The position numbers and the translations under genes are program-made. A stretch of DNA of 64,000 bases, taken from positions 66,915,823 through 66,979,822 of the forward strand of contig OX352761.1 in NCBI GenBank assembly GCA_947095585.1. The letters run 5' to 3'. Below, piece after piece: positions 54,681 to 64,000 of this stretch (its first letter is position 1; each line of letters opens with the position of its first letter). The stretch comes from Nephrocerus scutellatus (Eukaryota > Arthropoda > Insecta > Diptera > Pipunculidae). The notes under the pieces were generated by a model that was not told the DNA's origin, did not search any database, and was given only the letters and a program-made list of their open reading frames with translations.

Positions 54681-55121
54681 GGTCATTCCAACAAAGCAAC
54701 ATTCGGTAGCGCACATACCGAGAATTACGAGATTTTCAGTTTCCTCGATGCAAGTGCCATTCATGGATAATGGAATGGGATTTAGGATTCGATTAGACGA
54801 CAGGAGACAACATTGGGTTTTGGAAGCGGTTAATTCTGAAACCGTCCAATACAATTTGAATTGAGTGGAATTAATTATGTGTCGGAAAACAATTTAAACG
54901 CGAAGATAAAAATAATAGGGAACCAAAATATTTGTCGGAATCTGTGCGACAGTCGTATGGTTGGTCATCGTTAACAAATCGCACGCAGATTATTATTAAC
55001 TCATTTTTATATTGAACAATTCTGGTTGCGTTTCCTATAAATTTGAGGAAATATGAGCAAGGAAATGCAAAAAGTTTACCTATCGTTTTTTTTTTTTTTG
55101 ATAAGTCAACCTCGTGTTATA
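54681..55121. other. Unassigned spacer
   Basis: I see no gene or family match. It may include unrecognised transposon tails. Confidence 0.4.
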
Positions 55122-55790
55122 TTAAAAATTGAACATTAACTTCCTCCTACGAGAGGTACGGAACAAGTAAAGGGGGTTTGCGGAATGATTGGCAATGTCA
55201 AGTTTTCGTCTAGGCTCATTTACAAGCTGAGTTAGGTGATTAAAATCAGCAAATGCCACAAGACACCTTCCTTCGGGTGTTGTCTGGCCAGAATGGCGAA
55301 TCCACCCAGAATTTTGTACATTCAATTCGCCCGCAATAACGATTTCATTTTTACGAAGTTTTGTGACAATTCTTAATATTGAATCAGACAGTGAATCAAA
55401 TTCGCTCTGAATGTAAACGCCGTCTAAGTTGGGGCTCCTGCAAAGGAAACAGTAGTGGATGTTGTGCTCTTGTACCATTACTCTGAGCCAAATAAAATTA
55501 AATTCCAGATTGGAACTTTGGCTCAATTTAGGCAAAAGTTGAGACGCAACATCACTCCGGGCATAGATTGCGAGTCCGCGTTGAGCGAAAAATAATGGCA
55601 TCAAGTTAGAAGAAGGCAGCTTAAATTCCGGTGTATCAGTATTATCAAATACCTGAGTTTCGCTCAGTACCAAAATTGCTGGTCAGTGGACATGTACATA
55701 CGTAAACATAGCGAAGATATTCGTTCTCAGCCCACGTATGTTGCTGAGATCCTCTCTGAAATCACACATAAATTCAAATAACAAACACAC
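55122..55790 (-). pseudogene. Non-LTR endonuclease fragment
   Basis: The minus strand, from about 55760, reads NIRGLRTN, then LVLSETQVF, RGLAIYARSDV, EIVIAGELNVQNSGW and GRCLVAFADFNHLTQLV. This is an APE-type endonuclease of a non-LTR element. The catalytic GDFN block is GELN, and there is a stop near 55680. No RT is attached. Confidence 0.78.
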
Positions 55791-55989
55791 AAAACATAAC
55801 TTTCCACTTCTTTTAACCGAATTAATGTAGTGGATGTCTCACAAAGGATTATCAACACAAAATGTCGCAAGTGTTATACCTTCACGACAAAATGAGTCAA
55901 ATAACCAGAAGAAGCTAACACTCACAATCCATTATTTGATAGCTGCGCTGTTAACGCCCAAATGTGCTCTTGAAGACGACTATGTAATT

Positions 55990-56400
55990 CTTGCAGGTCT
56001 TTTTTGACTGTAGAACTAGGGTGCCGCATGGTAAGTTAATCAGAAACTCCTGACCATATAGGTACTTGTGGAAGTGATTGACGCTATCCACAACAGCTAC
56101 TTCACTTCACTTCGGGTCACACAGTAATTTTGCTCTGGCTTAGAAAGCGAACGGCTGTAGTACGCTATTACACGCTCCTTCCTTCTTGATTCCGTGACGG
56201 CACCGCATTGCTCGCATGACTGTCCAGGATGAAGAGTTCTCCCGCGTGGGGTTATGCCAAAATTGGAGAACTGCATAGTTTTTCTTTCAGCATTTCGAAT
56301 GATTTTTGGTGTTCGATCGACAATTGGAACTTTTGGTTCTTCTTTCGATTTGTCGATAAAGGCCTCGTGACAAATCTGCGAAGTTATTCACAAACCGTCG
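55990..56400 (-). pseudogene. Gypsy-4 RNase H fragment
   Basis: The minus strand contains FEMLKEKLCSSPILA and LFILDSHASNAV, then EQNYCVTR-like sequence, the connection and RNase H region of a gypsy pol. Stops and frameshifts occur throughout, and the catalytic DASD-type motif is degraded. Confidence 0.68.
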
Positions 56401-57260
56401 ATGGTAGGAGCATTCCACAGCTCATGTAAATTCTTTGGTACCGGCCATTCGTTAACAGCTTCCAACTTCTTGGGATCCGTGCGGACTCCTTGACTGGATA
56501 CAATGTGGCCCAAATAATTCAATTCATTTTTGAAAAGGCTACATTTCGGCGGACTTAACTTCAATCTTGCAGCTTTAATGGTTTCCCGAACTTGCCGAAG
56601 ATTATTCACGTGATCATTGAATGTACGTCCCAAGACAATGATGTCATCCAAATAAACCAGATATGTTTTCCAGCTAAGGCCTCGCAAACCATGTTCCATC
56701 AACCACTCGAACGTAGCAGGAACGGCATTACAGAACGTTTTCCGCAGTAAATACTGTATTCCCTTTGTCGTAATCATGAATTGCTACCTGCCTGTATCTG
56801 CTTTTCAGATCCAATGTACTGAAGATTCTGGCTCCGGCTAAGGTGTACAACCTGTCATCTATACGTGGTAATGGATAACTATCTTTTTTGGTGACATCGT
56901 TCAGTTTCCGATAGTCCACACCAAATCTCGTTGAACCATCTTTCTTTTGAACAAGTACCACAGGTGAGCTCTATGTGCTTTTGAACTCTTCTATGATTAC
57001 ATCACGTTCCATCTTCTTGACCAGTGTTTCTACCTCTCGTTGTTTAGCAAGTGGTAATCGTCTTGGCGCTTGTCGAATTAGAGTAGCATATCCTGTATCG
57101 ATTCGATGTCGCACTATATTGGTTTTATTCATGTCGTTGTCGCTGACAGCAAGCACGTAGGCAAACAGTTCTAGCACCTTTTCTGCTGCTTGTTGCTGTG
57201 CTGCAGGAAAATTTTTACACAGCGAACGAGTTATCTGCTTCCTTTCCAGATCTACTGGCG
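56388..57260 (-). pseudogene. Gypsy-4 reverse transcriptase
   Basis: Three overlapping frames on the minus strand: 56971-57177 (IVRHRIDTG, EVETLVKKMERDVIIEE), 56728-56961 (LVQKKDGSTRFGVDYRKLND, IFSTLDLKSRYRQV) and 56388-56777 (LVYLDDIIVLGRTFNDHV, LNYLGHIVSSQGVRTDP). The catalytic YLDD is intact, but frame breaks at about 56965 and 56740 interrupt the enzyme. Confidence 0.88.
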
Positions 57261-57377
57261 TTTATTTTTACAGGCTAATAGTTTGCGATACAGCTTACTC
57301 CCTGAGTCTTGCCAATGACTTTTCCTTCTTTTATCACGTTCGGTGATGGGCTAACATTCATTATCCTTACTGGTATC

Positions 57378-57780
57378 CTAGGCTGGAGATTCACTAGAGT
57401 TCTTCTGCATAGCACTCCGTTCTTTTTGAAATTGGTTGGCTTTTCCTACTGTACTGTCCCCGAGATCACCGTTAACCTTGCCATAGATGATTTTCTCGCA
57501 CATTGGTGGTATGTCTACTTTTTCTTCAGTAATGACTCGTAGCCTCTGGTTGTCATTTATTTGCAGGGATACTTCCACATTACGCCAGGTTAACAAGTGG
57601 CTCTTTAGATCAAGGGTCATCTCATGCTCTCGCAATCCCTTAATTGCTGAAGCTTCACCTGTCGCTGTCCCCAAATTATAGCAAAATACTCTTTCTACTT
57701 GAGCTTTAGGCATCACATTGGGATTCACAACTGATCTGGATCCTCCTACATTCAAAGTAAACGTGCCAGTTTTCTTCTAG
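57378..57780 (-). pseudogene. Gypsy-4 protease-region fragment
   Basis: Minus-strand open stretch ending EKVDIPPMCEKIIYGKVNGD, which fits the segment after the aspartic protease in mdg1/412-like pol. The DTG active site itself is not seen. Confidence 0.55.
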
Positions 57781-58996
57781 TAAACCACTAACAACCAAGC
57801 TGTTGCTGTTCTATGTAAGTTTGTAATGTTCGCCGTGATCCTGTGGCTCTCCCCCCTTCTTCACCAGAAGATTCTGGAATGAATTGAGTATTGCTTTGTT
57901 AAGCGTTTTCTCTGACAAATTGGGTACGACTATCCTACCGGGTCACAAACTCTTTGATGTTTCCTTCCAGGCCACTCACTTTTCCAGTCATGTTTGTCTC
58001 GATGGTTTTCACTTCTTGAATTTCATTTATGTCATTTATGTTTGAACTTCATTTATTTCTTCTTTAAGCATTTCCAGTTACTGATTTTGTTTTTCAAATT
58101 TTGAGTTAAGCTCTTGACTTTGCTGATGGATTTCTTTCTTTAGGTCTTGTTTTTGCTGACTAAATTCCTACTTCAGTTCCTGGCTTTGTTTTCTTAGATT
58201 GTTGAATTTGCATTAAACATTGCTTCCATGTTTGGCACTTCTTTATTTTCTGAGGTAGCCGATTTTCGCTCCACTAAATCCGTCTCAATTGCAAACACTT
58301 CTCCAGCTTGCTGCTTTTCCCATTTAACGACTTGTTGCAATCGGAGAAATAACTCTTGCTTATTTCATGCAGTGCTTAGACCTCTTCTTCCAACTTCTTC
58401 TTTAAGCTCCTGGGAGCTATAGGATTTAATATTCACGGTTATATTTAAAATAATCTAATTAATCTTACAGCCTAAAAGTATGCAATCCTTAATTCTAATT
58501 CAGTGCATATTTTTGGACAAGTATGTACATTCCGATTTTTCTTGGGGTTCGTATTCCATTATCGCGCTAAACTACTTTTCGTAATGATATTATTGAAGTT
58601 ATTTTGACGAGTATAATGTTGACCGTTTGGTTGCTGTGGCATCGACCTTGGTACTGTTAGTCTGGGAATCTGTCTTTCGCTCAAAATTTTAATCCGATTT
58701 TCGTCTGTTTTTAATACTTCTGCCCTCGCTGAGCGTTCGGTAGATCTCCAGATTAAAGTGAGAATGCGATTATACTGACTGGGTCTGTTTGTTGGGCACT
58801 AGGTTTCAGCCTTCTTATTAATAATTAGTGCGAGTACCTTATTGACCTCATCATAGAATTCTTGTAGAAATATCTTATCCTGTCCCATACTGCTTAATTC
58901 TGTTTCTAGCATGGGCATAGGGCTTTTGTCACTGTACGTCAGATCTAGTGGTCCTAAAAGCACGTCAATATTTAGTGGTGTCTCGTGACTTATCAA
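57781..58996 (-). pseudogene. Gypsy-4 gag remnant with SAP-like motif
   Basis: Broken minus-strand frames. Near 58425-58325 the reading SSQELKEEVGRRGLSTA, stop, NKQELFLRL resembles a SAP DNA/RNA-binding motif (two helices with a G-L-x-T-x-x-N/K linker). Further on come Gln/Lys-rich coiled-coil-like segments (58060-58220). The piece at 58799-58996 is open but not recognisable. Confidence 0.5.
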
Positions 58997-59227
58997 AACA
59001 TCGTTAGCTTTCCCTATTATTTTTTTCTAACTAACTACTGAATAATACCTGGCAACGCCCTTGCATGACGCGTAAGCTTTCGTTGCGTTTGTCAACGCCG
59101 TACGCCAAGAGACATTATTATTCCCATCTAAATGAAGCTAGTGAACTAAGCTTATTAATTGATAGTAAAATTTCAACCGGTATTAATAACGCACTTTAAA
59201 CACTTTTGATTTAACTAAACTTTAATC
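58997..59227. other. Gypsy-4 leader, no gene
   Basis: Lies between the gag remnant and the primer-site-like sequence. No gene seen. Confidence 0.4.
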
Positions 59228-59245
59228 ACTGTCACTCGGGTGCCA
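59228..59245 (-). promoter_or_regulatory. Primer-binding-site-like sequence of gypsy-4
   Basis: The minus strand reads TGGCACCCGAGTGACAGT, beginning with TGG and lying right after sequence resembling a U5 end, in the correct place for the minus-strand gypsy. I do not assign the tRNA. Confidence 0.55.
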
Positions 59246-59330
59246 AATAAAAATCAAACGATTGCAATAAAAAACTGTTTTTATTCAAATTATAAATCGC
59301 TTACTAAACTTATAACTAATATTAATATGT
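59246..59330 (-). repeat. Gypsy-4 5' LTR end (partial)
   Basis: Short AT-rich stretch with a minus-strand AATAAA (about 59279-59284) just before the primer site. It is probably the R-U5 end of the LTR. The rest was displaced or lost at the junction with Jockey-2. Confidence 0.45.
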
Positions 59331-61660
59331 GTCGGATAAAATAAGAATGAAAAATATTAAGCGGCGAATAAACAGGCCGAACTTCAGCCTCTGTAATATT
59401 GGTTGCCCGCCTTCTCGTAGAAGGAGACGTCTTGATGTCATGTCAAAGATGTCATCGAATCTAGCATCAGTGAATCCTCTTATGTGTATTTACCGGTTAC
59501 TTGGCTCGATTTCCTCGATTCGCAGTCCTTGCATCTCAGGACTTGGATGTGTTTCCAATGCGTCGACGAATTTCCTCGCCATTCGGAACAAGTGGTCAGT
59601 TATTGGCAGCAGACCTGCTGCTTCGTATAGTTTTGAAGTCGACACAAACTTATAGCTATTTGTCACCCTCCAGAGTCCTGTACAGATCCTTAGTACCTTC
59701 CTTTCAAATAGGGATATCTTCTTCATCGTTGTTGGTGAGACGGTGAACCATATGGGGTAGCCATAGGTTATCACTGGCCTGATGAGTTGCTTGTAGATAA
59801 GCAGCCTGGTGTTGTTGGACAGACCGTTTTGTCTTTTAAGTAGCGGGTGCACCAAATGAAGAGCGTAGGTCGCTTTTTTCATTGTTTTGTCGATGTGAGA
59901 GTTAAACTTGAGCCTCTCAGTAAAGTTGATTCCCAGGTACTTAGTCTCTGACTTGGTGTTTATTGTTGTGTTATCCGGAAGGGTGATTTTTAAGGCTCTG
60001 TACCGGCTTGCGATTTTTCTTATCCTTGTTTCGGTTGCTGGTACTCGGAAGCAAATGAGTTCCATTTTATTGGCGTTGATCTTTAGTCCCCACTTCAGGT
60101 AGTAGTCACAAAGATTTCTGAGGTGTTCCTCCACTCTTCGGGCAGCTATCTCGGGAGAGCGGGAAACTGCATACGTTATGGAGTCATCCGCGAAGAGCAT
60201 AGTCCTTGTTCCGGCTGTATTTGTGGGTTGATCCGCCGTGAAGATGCTATACAGGACTGGTACAAGTCTGGAACCTTGAGGAACTCCGGTTTTGTTCCTT
60301 TTCCTTGTCGATGATTTTTTTTAGTTTCCACTCATAATCAAATCATTGACAACAGCTGTTCCGGTAAACATATCGACGTCTACGGGTGCGTTGGCGGGAT
60401 TTTCTTCACTGAACTGCACTATAGTATTTCCTGGAGAAGTGGTGTCTTCCACAAGACTTTCAAACTCTTCCAAGAAATCTGGAAGATGCGTTAGTGGTCG
60501 GTCCGTAAAGCTCCTTTCAAAATGGCAGGCAAAGGCTTCCGCTTTTTCAGCAGCGCTGGATACTGTTCGATATTCAATGGTGATAATCTCTGGAATGGAA
60601 ATACGCTTTCCAACCAGAGAGTTCAGCTTCCTAATAGCATCAGGGCCTGGTTTGATGTCCTGGAGCCGTTTGGTCAGTTCATCTTCCTGAAACCTCCGCA
60701 CAGCTTGACGACACATGTTACCTGTACAACGCAGTTGCGAAAGTACAGACAGGTATTCGTCGTGGACTGTGTTAAGTGTCCTATTGAAGATTCTCTGAAG
60801 GCGTTTCCTAAGCCGTTGCTTGTGAGCATATATGGCCTGTATATGCTCAGGCAAGTGTTGGAAGCGATCCCTGCTAGTGCGAATTGTTTTCTGCCGATCA
60901 ATGGCTGAATTCACTGTAATCTCAAAATTTCTGATAGCATCATCAATTTCTGTATTCTCCAGATTTCTGCAAGCCTCTGGAATAGGAAGTTCAGCTTCAA
61001 CTTCTGATCTTAACCGGTTCCAGTTTATTTTCTTAAAGTAGATGTGAAGTTCAGGTGTTGGGGTGACTTGCACAATTCGCTGGTTCAACCTCACTCGAAG
61101 CTCTATGGCCATATGATCCGAGTCGCTATCATGCGCCAAGCAGGAATAATTTCTTAATTCTTAATTAAATTTAAGAAATTTGTGGTTGCCAGAAAGAAAT
61201 CCAGAGTTGACGGTGTCCGAGGGTACGTCTTCCGGGGCTGTGAAACTGTAGCCATCGTGTGCTGATGCGGATTTGAGTCCATCCAGTCTGTAATGGCCCT
61301 TCCCTTGTGATTGCACACTCCGTCCTGCCATCGAGTATGTCTAGCATTAAAATCACCTCCAACAACACAGTATGTGTGTCTAGAGGAGGTGTTGCAGACA
61401 GTTTGCAAATCCCGTTGGATGTCTTCCCTCGTTGCGTTACAGTGATTGTACACCGATATCACCAGCACCGATATCTGGGACCGCCGTCCCAGAGCGTTCA
61501 CTGCCTTTGTCGACCCAGATTTCTCCCAGTGAGATTTGTTTTCTGTAAAAGAAGAATGTCAGGTTTATTAGTTTTAATAAATAATGTTAGTGTGATACGC
61601 CTAGCTAACGAAAAAATGGAATTCACTTTATATGAGAAGATACTTATCCTGCTTATTGTG
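59331..61660 (-). pseudogene. Jockey-2 ORF2 (endonuclease, reverse transcriptase)
   Basis: In minus-strand order: the endonuclease piece 61501-61154 with VGGDFNARHTRW and TPSTLDFFLATTN; the middle part 61139-60321 beginning SDSDHMAIELRV and leading into the RT N-terminus; and the RT palm/C-terminus 60200-59490 with MLFADDSITYAV (FADD catalytic box) and the Jockey-type tail (LFERKVLRICTGLWR). The segment between about 60320 and 60210 lacks much of the expected RT fingers, indicating a deletion. The 3' end is near 59331 without a clear A-tail. Confidence 0.87.
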
Positions 61661-63058
61661 AACATAATTCACAAATAAGTCGACCCAAAACGGTTGTTTT
61701 GGACCTGTCATCAAGACTGTTATAGTTAGCAGGCACGACTTTTCTTGCCTTCTGTAAAATTTTGAAGAGGTCAGTTCCAAATAGCCTTTCCGTATCGTCG
61801 AAGATGTTGGCTTTTCCGGTAGATGGTACAGGTTTAACGGCTGGCTTTTTTATTGGTTTGCTGTTTGATGCTGCATGGCTGCTTGTTAGAGGCTTGCTGA
61901 TCGTTGCTGGCTTGCTGGAAGTCCCCATAGCAGCTATACTAGCAAAACTTACTCCCTTTACTATGGCTTTTCAAGCAGACATCTGGGCGAATTTATGTTG
62001 TTCCTTCTTCTTTTGTGTGGTTTTAAGCTTTTCAGCCATCTTTTCCTTATATTTTGGACATCCTTTTATAGTTTGCAGGATGTCCATTTTTCTGGCAGTT
62101 TGTGCAGAAAACGTTGTCTTTTATATTGTCTGAATTTCTTGGGCATTGGACAGGCAAGTGATCGTCTTTGCACTTGACGCATCTGTATTTCATGCCGCAA
62201 TTACTTGCGACATGTCCAAATTTTTGGCAGTTTCTGCATTGAGTAATGCCCGCCGATTTTAGTTTTTCCCAATGCACCAACTGGTTCAAAAGGAGGGTTT
62301 TTGAGCAAACTGCCGCTTTATCGCAGTTCTTCTCTAGCTCGACAGTCAAATGATTAAATTTCTTGTCAGTCCTTTGAGATTTGAAGGGTTTCACCACTAG
62401 TACAGGGACACCCTCTGTCATCAACGCTTCCTTGACATCTTCAGCATCAAAGGAATGGTGAATACCTTTTAGGACCAACATTTCTTTCCTGTCCTGCTAT
62501 GTGTTAAATTCAGTCTTTCCCGATTGTAGGAAAGACCGAATTAGCTGATGGCCATCTCTGTTCATGGCCGTAACGACTGATTTGTTGCTGTTGATGTTGC
62601 GAATTCTGCAACTAATGTTGGCTCTCTTCGTGAACTTTGATAGTTCAGCGACGTTTAGTCTGAAGCAGACTATTGGCGGCATGGCAAAAGGTTTTGCTGT
62701 TGGTCCCGTAGTTTGGGATTTTTGGCTTGATGGAGCGACTGGTGGTGGTGCCTTCTTATTTGAGACCTTTTGGGACTCTTTTGGTATAGCTGTTTTATCA
62801 AGACCGAGCTTTGCGACTGTCTTCGTCGCTGCAGTTATCCTCTCCACCACTGCTGGATTCGGGCACTTCAGTGTCCGATTCATTGCATACGCTCATGCTC
62901 TCCTCTACAGAGGTAGCTGATTCCTCGCAAAGCTGGTTGACTTCATCCAGCCTTTCGTACTATGACAAGAGGAAATCCCCACCATGGTTGGTGATTTGTT
63001 CCTTAATTAAGGATAAGACCTCGTTGACTTTTTCCTTCCTTTTCTGTTTTTTACCCAT
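61653..63058 (-). pseudogene. Jockey-2 ORF1 (Gag-like)
   Basis: ATG at 63058 (MGKKQKRKEKVNEVLSLIKE) opens a frame with an early stop near 62960. Further pieces are 62883-62497 and 62481-62047 (LKGIHHSFDAEDVKEAL), with three zinc knuckles: CRNCQKFGHVASNC, CVKCKDDHLPVQC and CTNCQKNGHPANY (last Cys replaced by Tyr). A C-terminal Ser/Lys/Pro-rich tail lies at 61928-61653. The architecture is a Jockey-type ORF1 with PRE_C2HC-like region. Several frameshifts. Confidence 0.85.
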
Positions 63059-63699
63059 TTTTTAGGGCTGGAAAATGAAAAAACTTGATCTGAAATTAAA
63101 TGACTATTAATTTTAAATATGTGCCTGAAATTAAAAAGTAATTAGTGAAGTTAAATATTTTTAAAAGTCGCAGGTAGCGAAATGCTCGCTTTTTGGTGAG
63201 ATGGTTTTTTTTCCGTTGCCGGTAGCAGGTAGCTGAGCGATCTGGTGCGGGATCTTTAAAGATGTGCTCGTGTTGAGCGCTCGATGCTGACTGAAATTAT
63301 AAATCAGGTACAAGTATGTATGTACGTCGCCGTTGGATGTCTGGGAATAACTATTTGCTGCTTCGTCCTGGTGTGGGAAGAAACGTCTGTACCGTTCGTG
63401 TTTGTTGTGTATATTTGTTAGGGGTGGGTAGCGAAAAGCAATCGCGCTTTGGATCTTTTGGACCCTTATGGCTGGATTTTGGATTGAACTGAACACTTAA
63501 GATTGTCCATCGCTGATCGTGGGATTCGAATGTGTTTGATTTTATGGGTGGGATCGCTCATAAATCATGATTTTTATGGTTGGGTCGTGGATGTCCATAG
63601 GAATCGAAAATGTTAACTTACCATTTAAATGTTTATAATTTTATTGGCTTTGATTAAAAAGCACAAAAATATGCATAAGTGAAGTTAATAACTTGATTT
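63059..63699. other. Possible Jockey-2 5' UTR and unassigned sequence
   Basis: No convincing gene. The open stretch on the minus strand at 63161-63496 has no recognisable similarity. Confidence 0.4.
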
Positions 63700-64000
63700 C
63701 TTTTTGTCTGTATTTTCGACTAATTTGAGGTCCTTTTAAAACACCATCCACACGACCTAGAGAGCTGAAATTTTGCATTTTTTATATTTCGTGTATCGCG
63801 TGTCGCGTGTGATGGGTTGAAAAACTTTTTTTTTCGACTTCATCGAGGTCCTTTTTAACCACCTTCCACACGACGTAGAGAGCTGAATTTTGTGGGTGTC
63901 TACGTCCAAAACAGCATTTTAAATATTCCGTGTATGACGTGTGTTTCGTGCCTCGTGTGGCGCCTGTGACAGTTTGAAATTTCTCGTTTTTTGAGGTCTT
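63700..64000. repeat. Degenerate tandem repeat at right edge
   Basis: The block 'gaggtcctttt(a/t)aaccacc(a/t)tccacacgac(c/g)tagagagctga' occurs at 63727 and 63845, and its start recurs at 63993, each preceded by 'tttcga'-like sequence. Spacing is 118 and 148 bp. The array continues beyond the window. Confidence 0.7.

Noticed and set aside
63161..63496. 111-codon minus-strand frame near the right edge
   Set aside because: No recognisable similarity or start context. It may be part of a retroelement 5' UTR.

Overview
The window looks like intergenic, repeat-dense nuclear DNA of a higher (cyclorrhaphan/schizophoran) fly. A tephritid-like source would fit but is not proven. Two things support a fly: the copied mitochondrial gene order is the standard insect/fly order with fly-like tRNAs, and the transposon families (Ty3/gypsy, BEL/Pao, Jockey-type non-LTR, mariner, tRNA-SINE) are those of Diptera. 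I find no convincing host protein-coding gene. Essentially all recognisable sequence is organelle-derived or transposon-derived.

Layout. 1-9640: a nuclear mitochondrial insertion (numt) read as the reverse of the usual map, from trnP through ND4L, ND4, ND5, the tRNA cluster, ND3, COX3, ATP6/8, COX2, COX1 and ND2 to trnI and part of the control region. It carries stops, frameshifts, altered anticodons and a deletion joining COX1 to COX2. 9737-10040: a tRNA-derived SINE. 10457-15830: a decayed 17.6/297-like gypsy element with LTR remnants. 15876-16231: a mariner-type transposase remnant. 16433-16830: a degenerate tandem repeat of about 143 bp. 17140-35495: a three-level nest, in which an old gypsy on the minus strand was hit by a Jockey-like element (12-bp target duplication), which was then hit by a nearly pristine 13.6-kb Ty3/gypsy element (17776-31333, 4-bp target duplication). 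35567-44228: an 8.66-kb envelope-carrying BEL/Pao element on the minus strand (5-bp target duplication). 44229-49273: a gypsy integrase scrap and a second, decayed BEL/Pao element. 49735-54420: a CsRn1/Kabuki-like gypsy with an internal duplication in gag. 54466-54680: a second SINE copy. 55122-59330: an endonuclease fragment and a decayed minus-strand gypsy with a SAP-like gag motif. 59331-63060: a decayed Jockey-type element. 63700-64000: a degenerate tandem repeat running off the window.

The most interesting unit is the 13.6-kb element. Its 3.5-kb LTRs differ only by two small indels. Its Gag begins with a complete RING-H2 zinc-finger signature. Its intact pol lies in the -1 frame behind a GGGAAAC slippery site, an 8-nt spacer and an 8-bp stem-loop. 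Its LTRs carry near-perfect palindromes and a 130-bp tandem array upstream of a TATA box. The second highlight is the BEL element with an uninterrupted env-like ORF (signal peptide, furin-type site, transmembrane anchor), whose pol has a frameshift, a stop and a changed YxDD motif.
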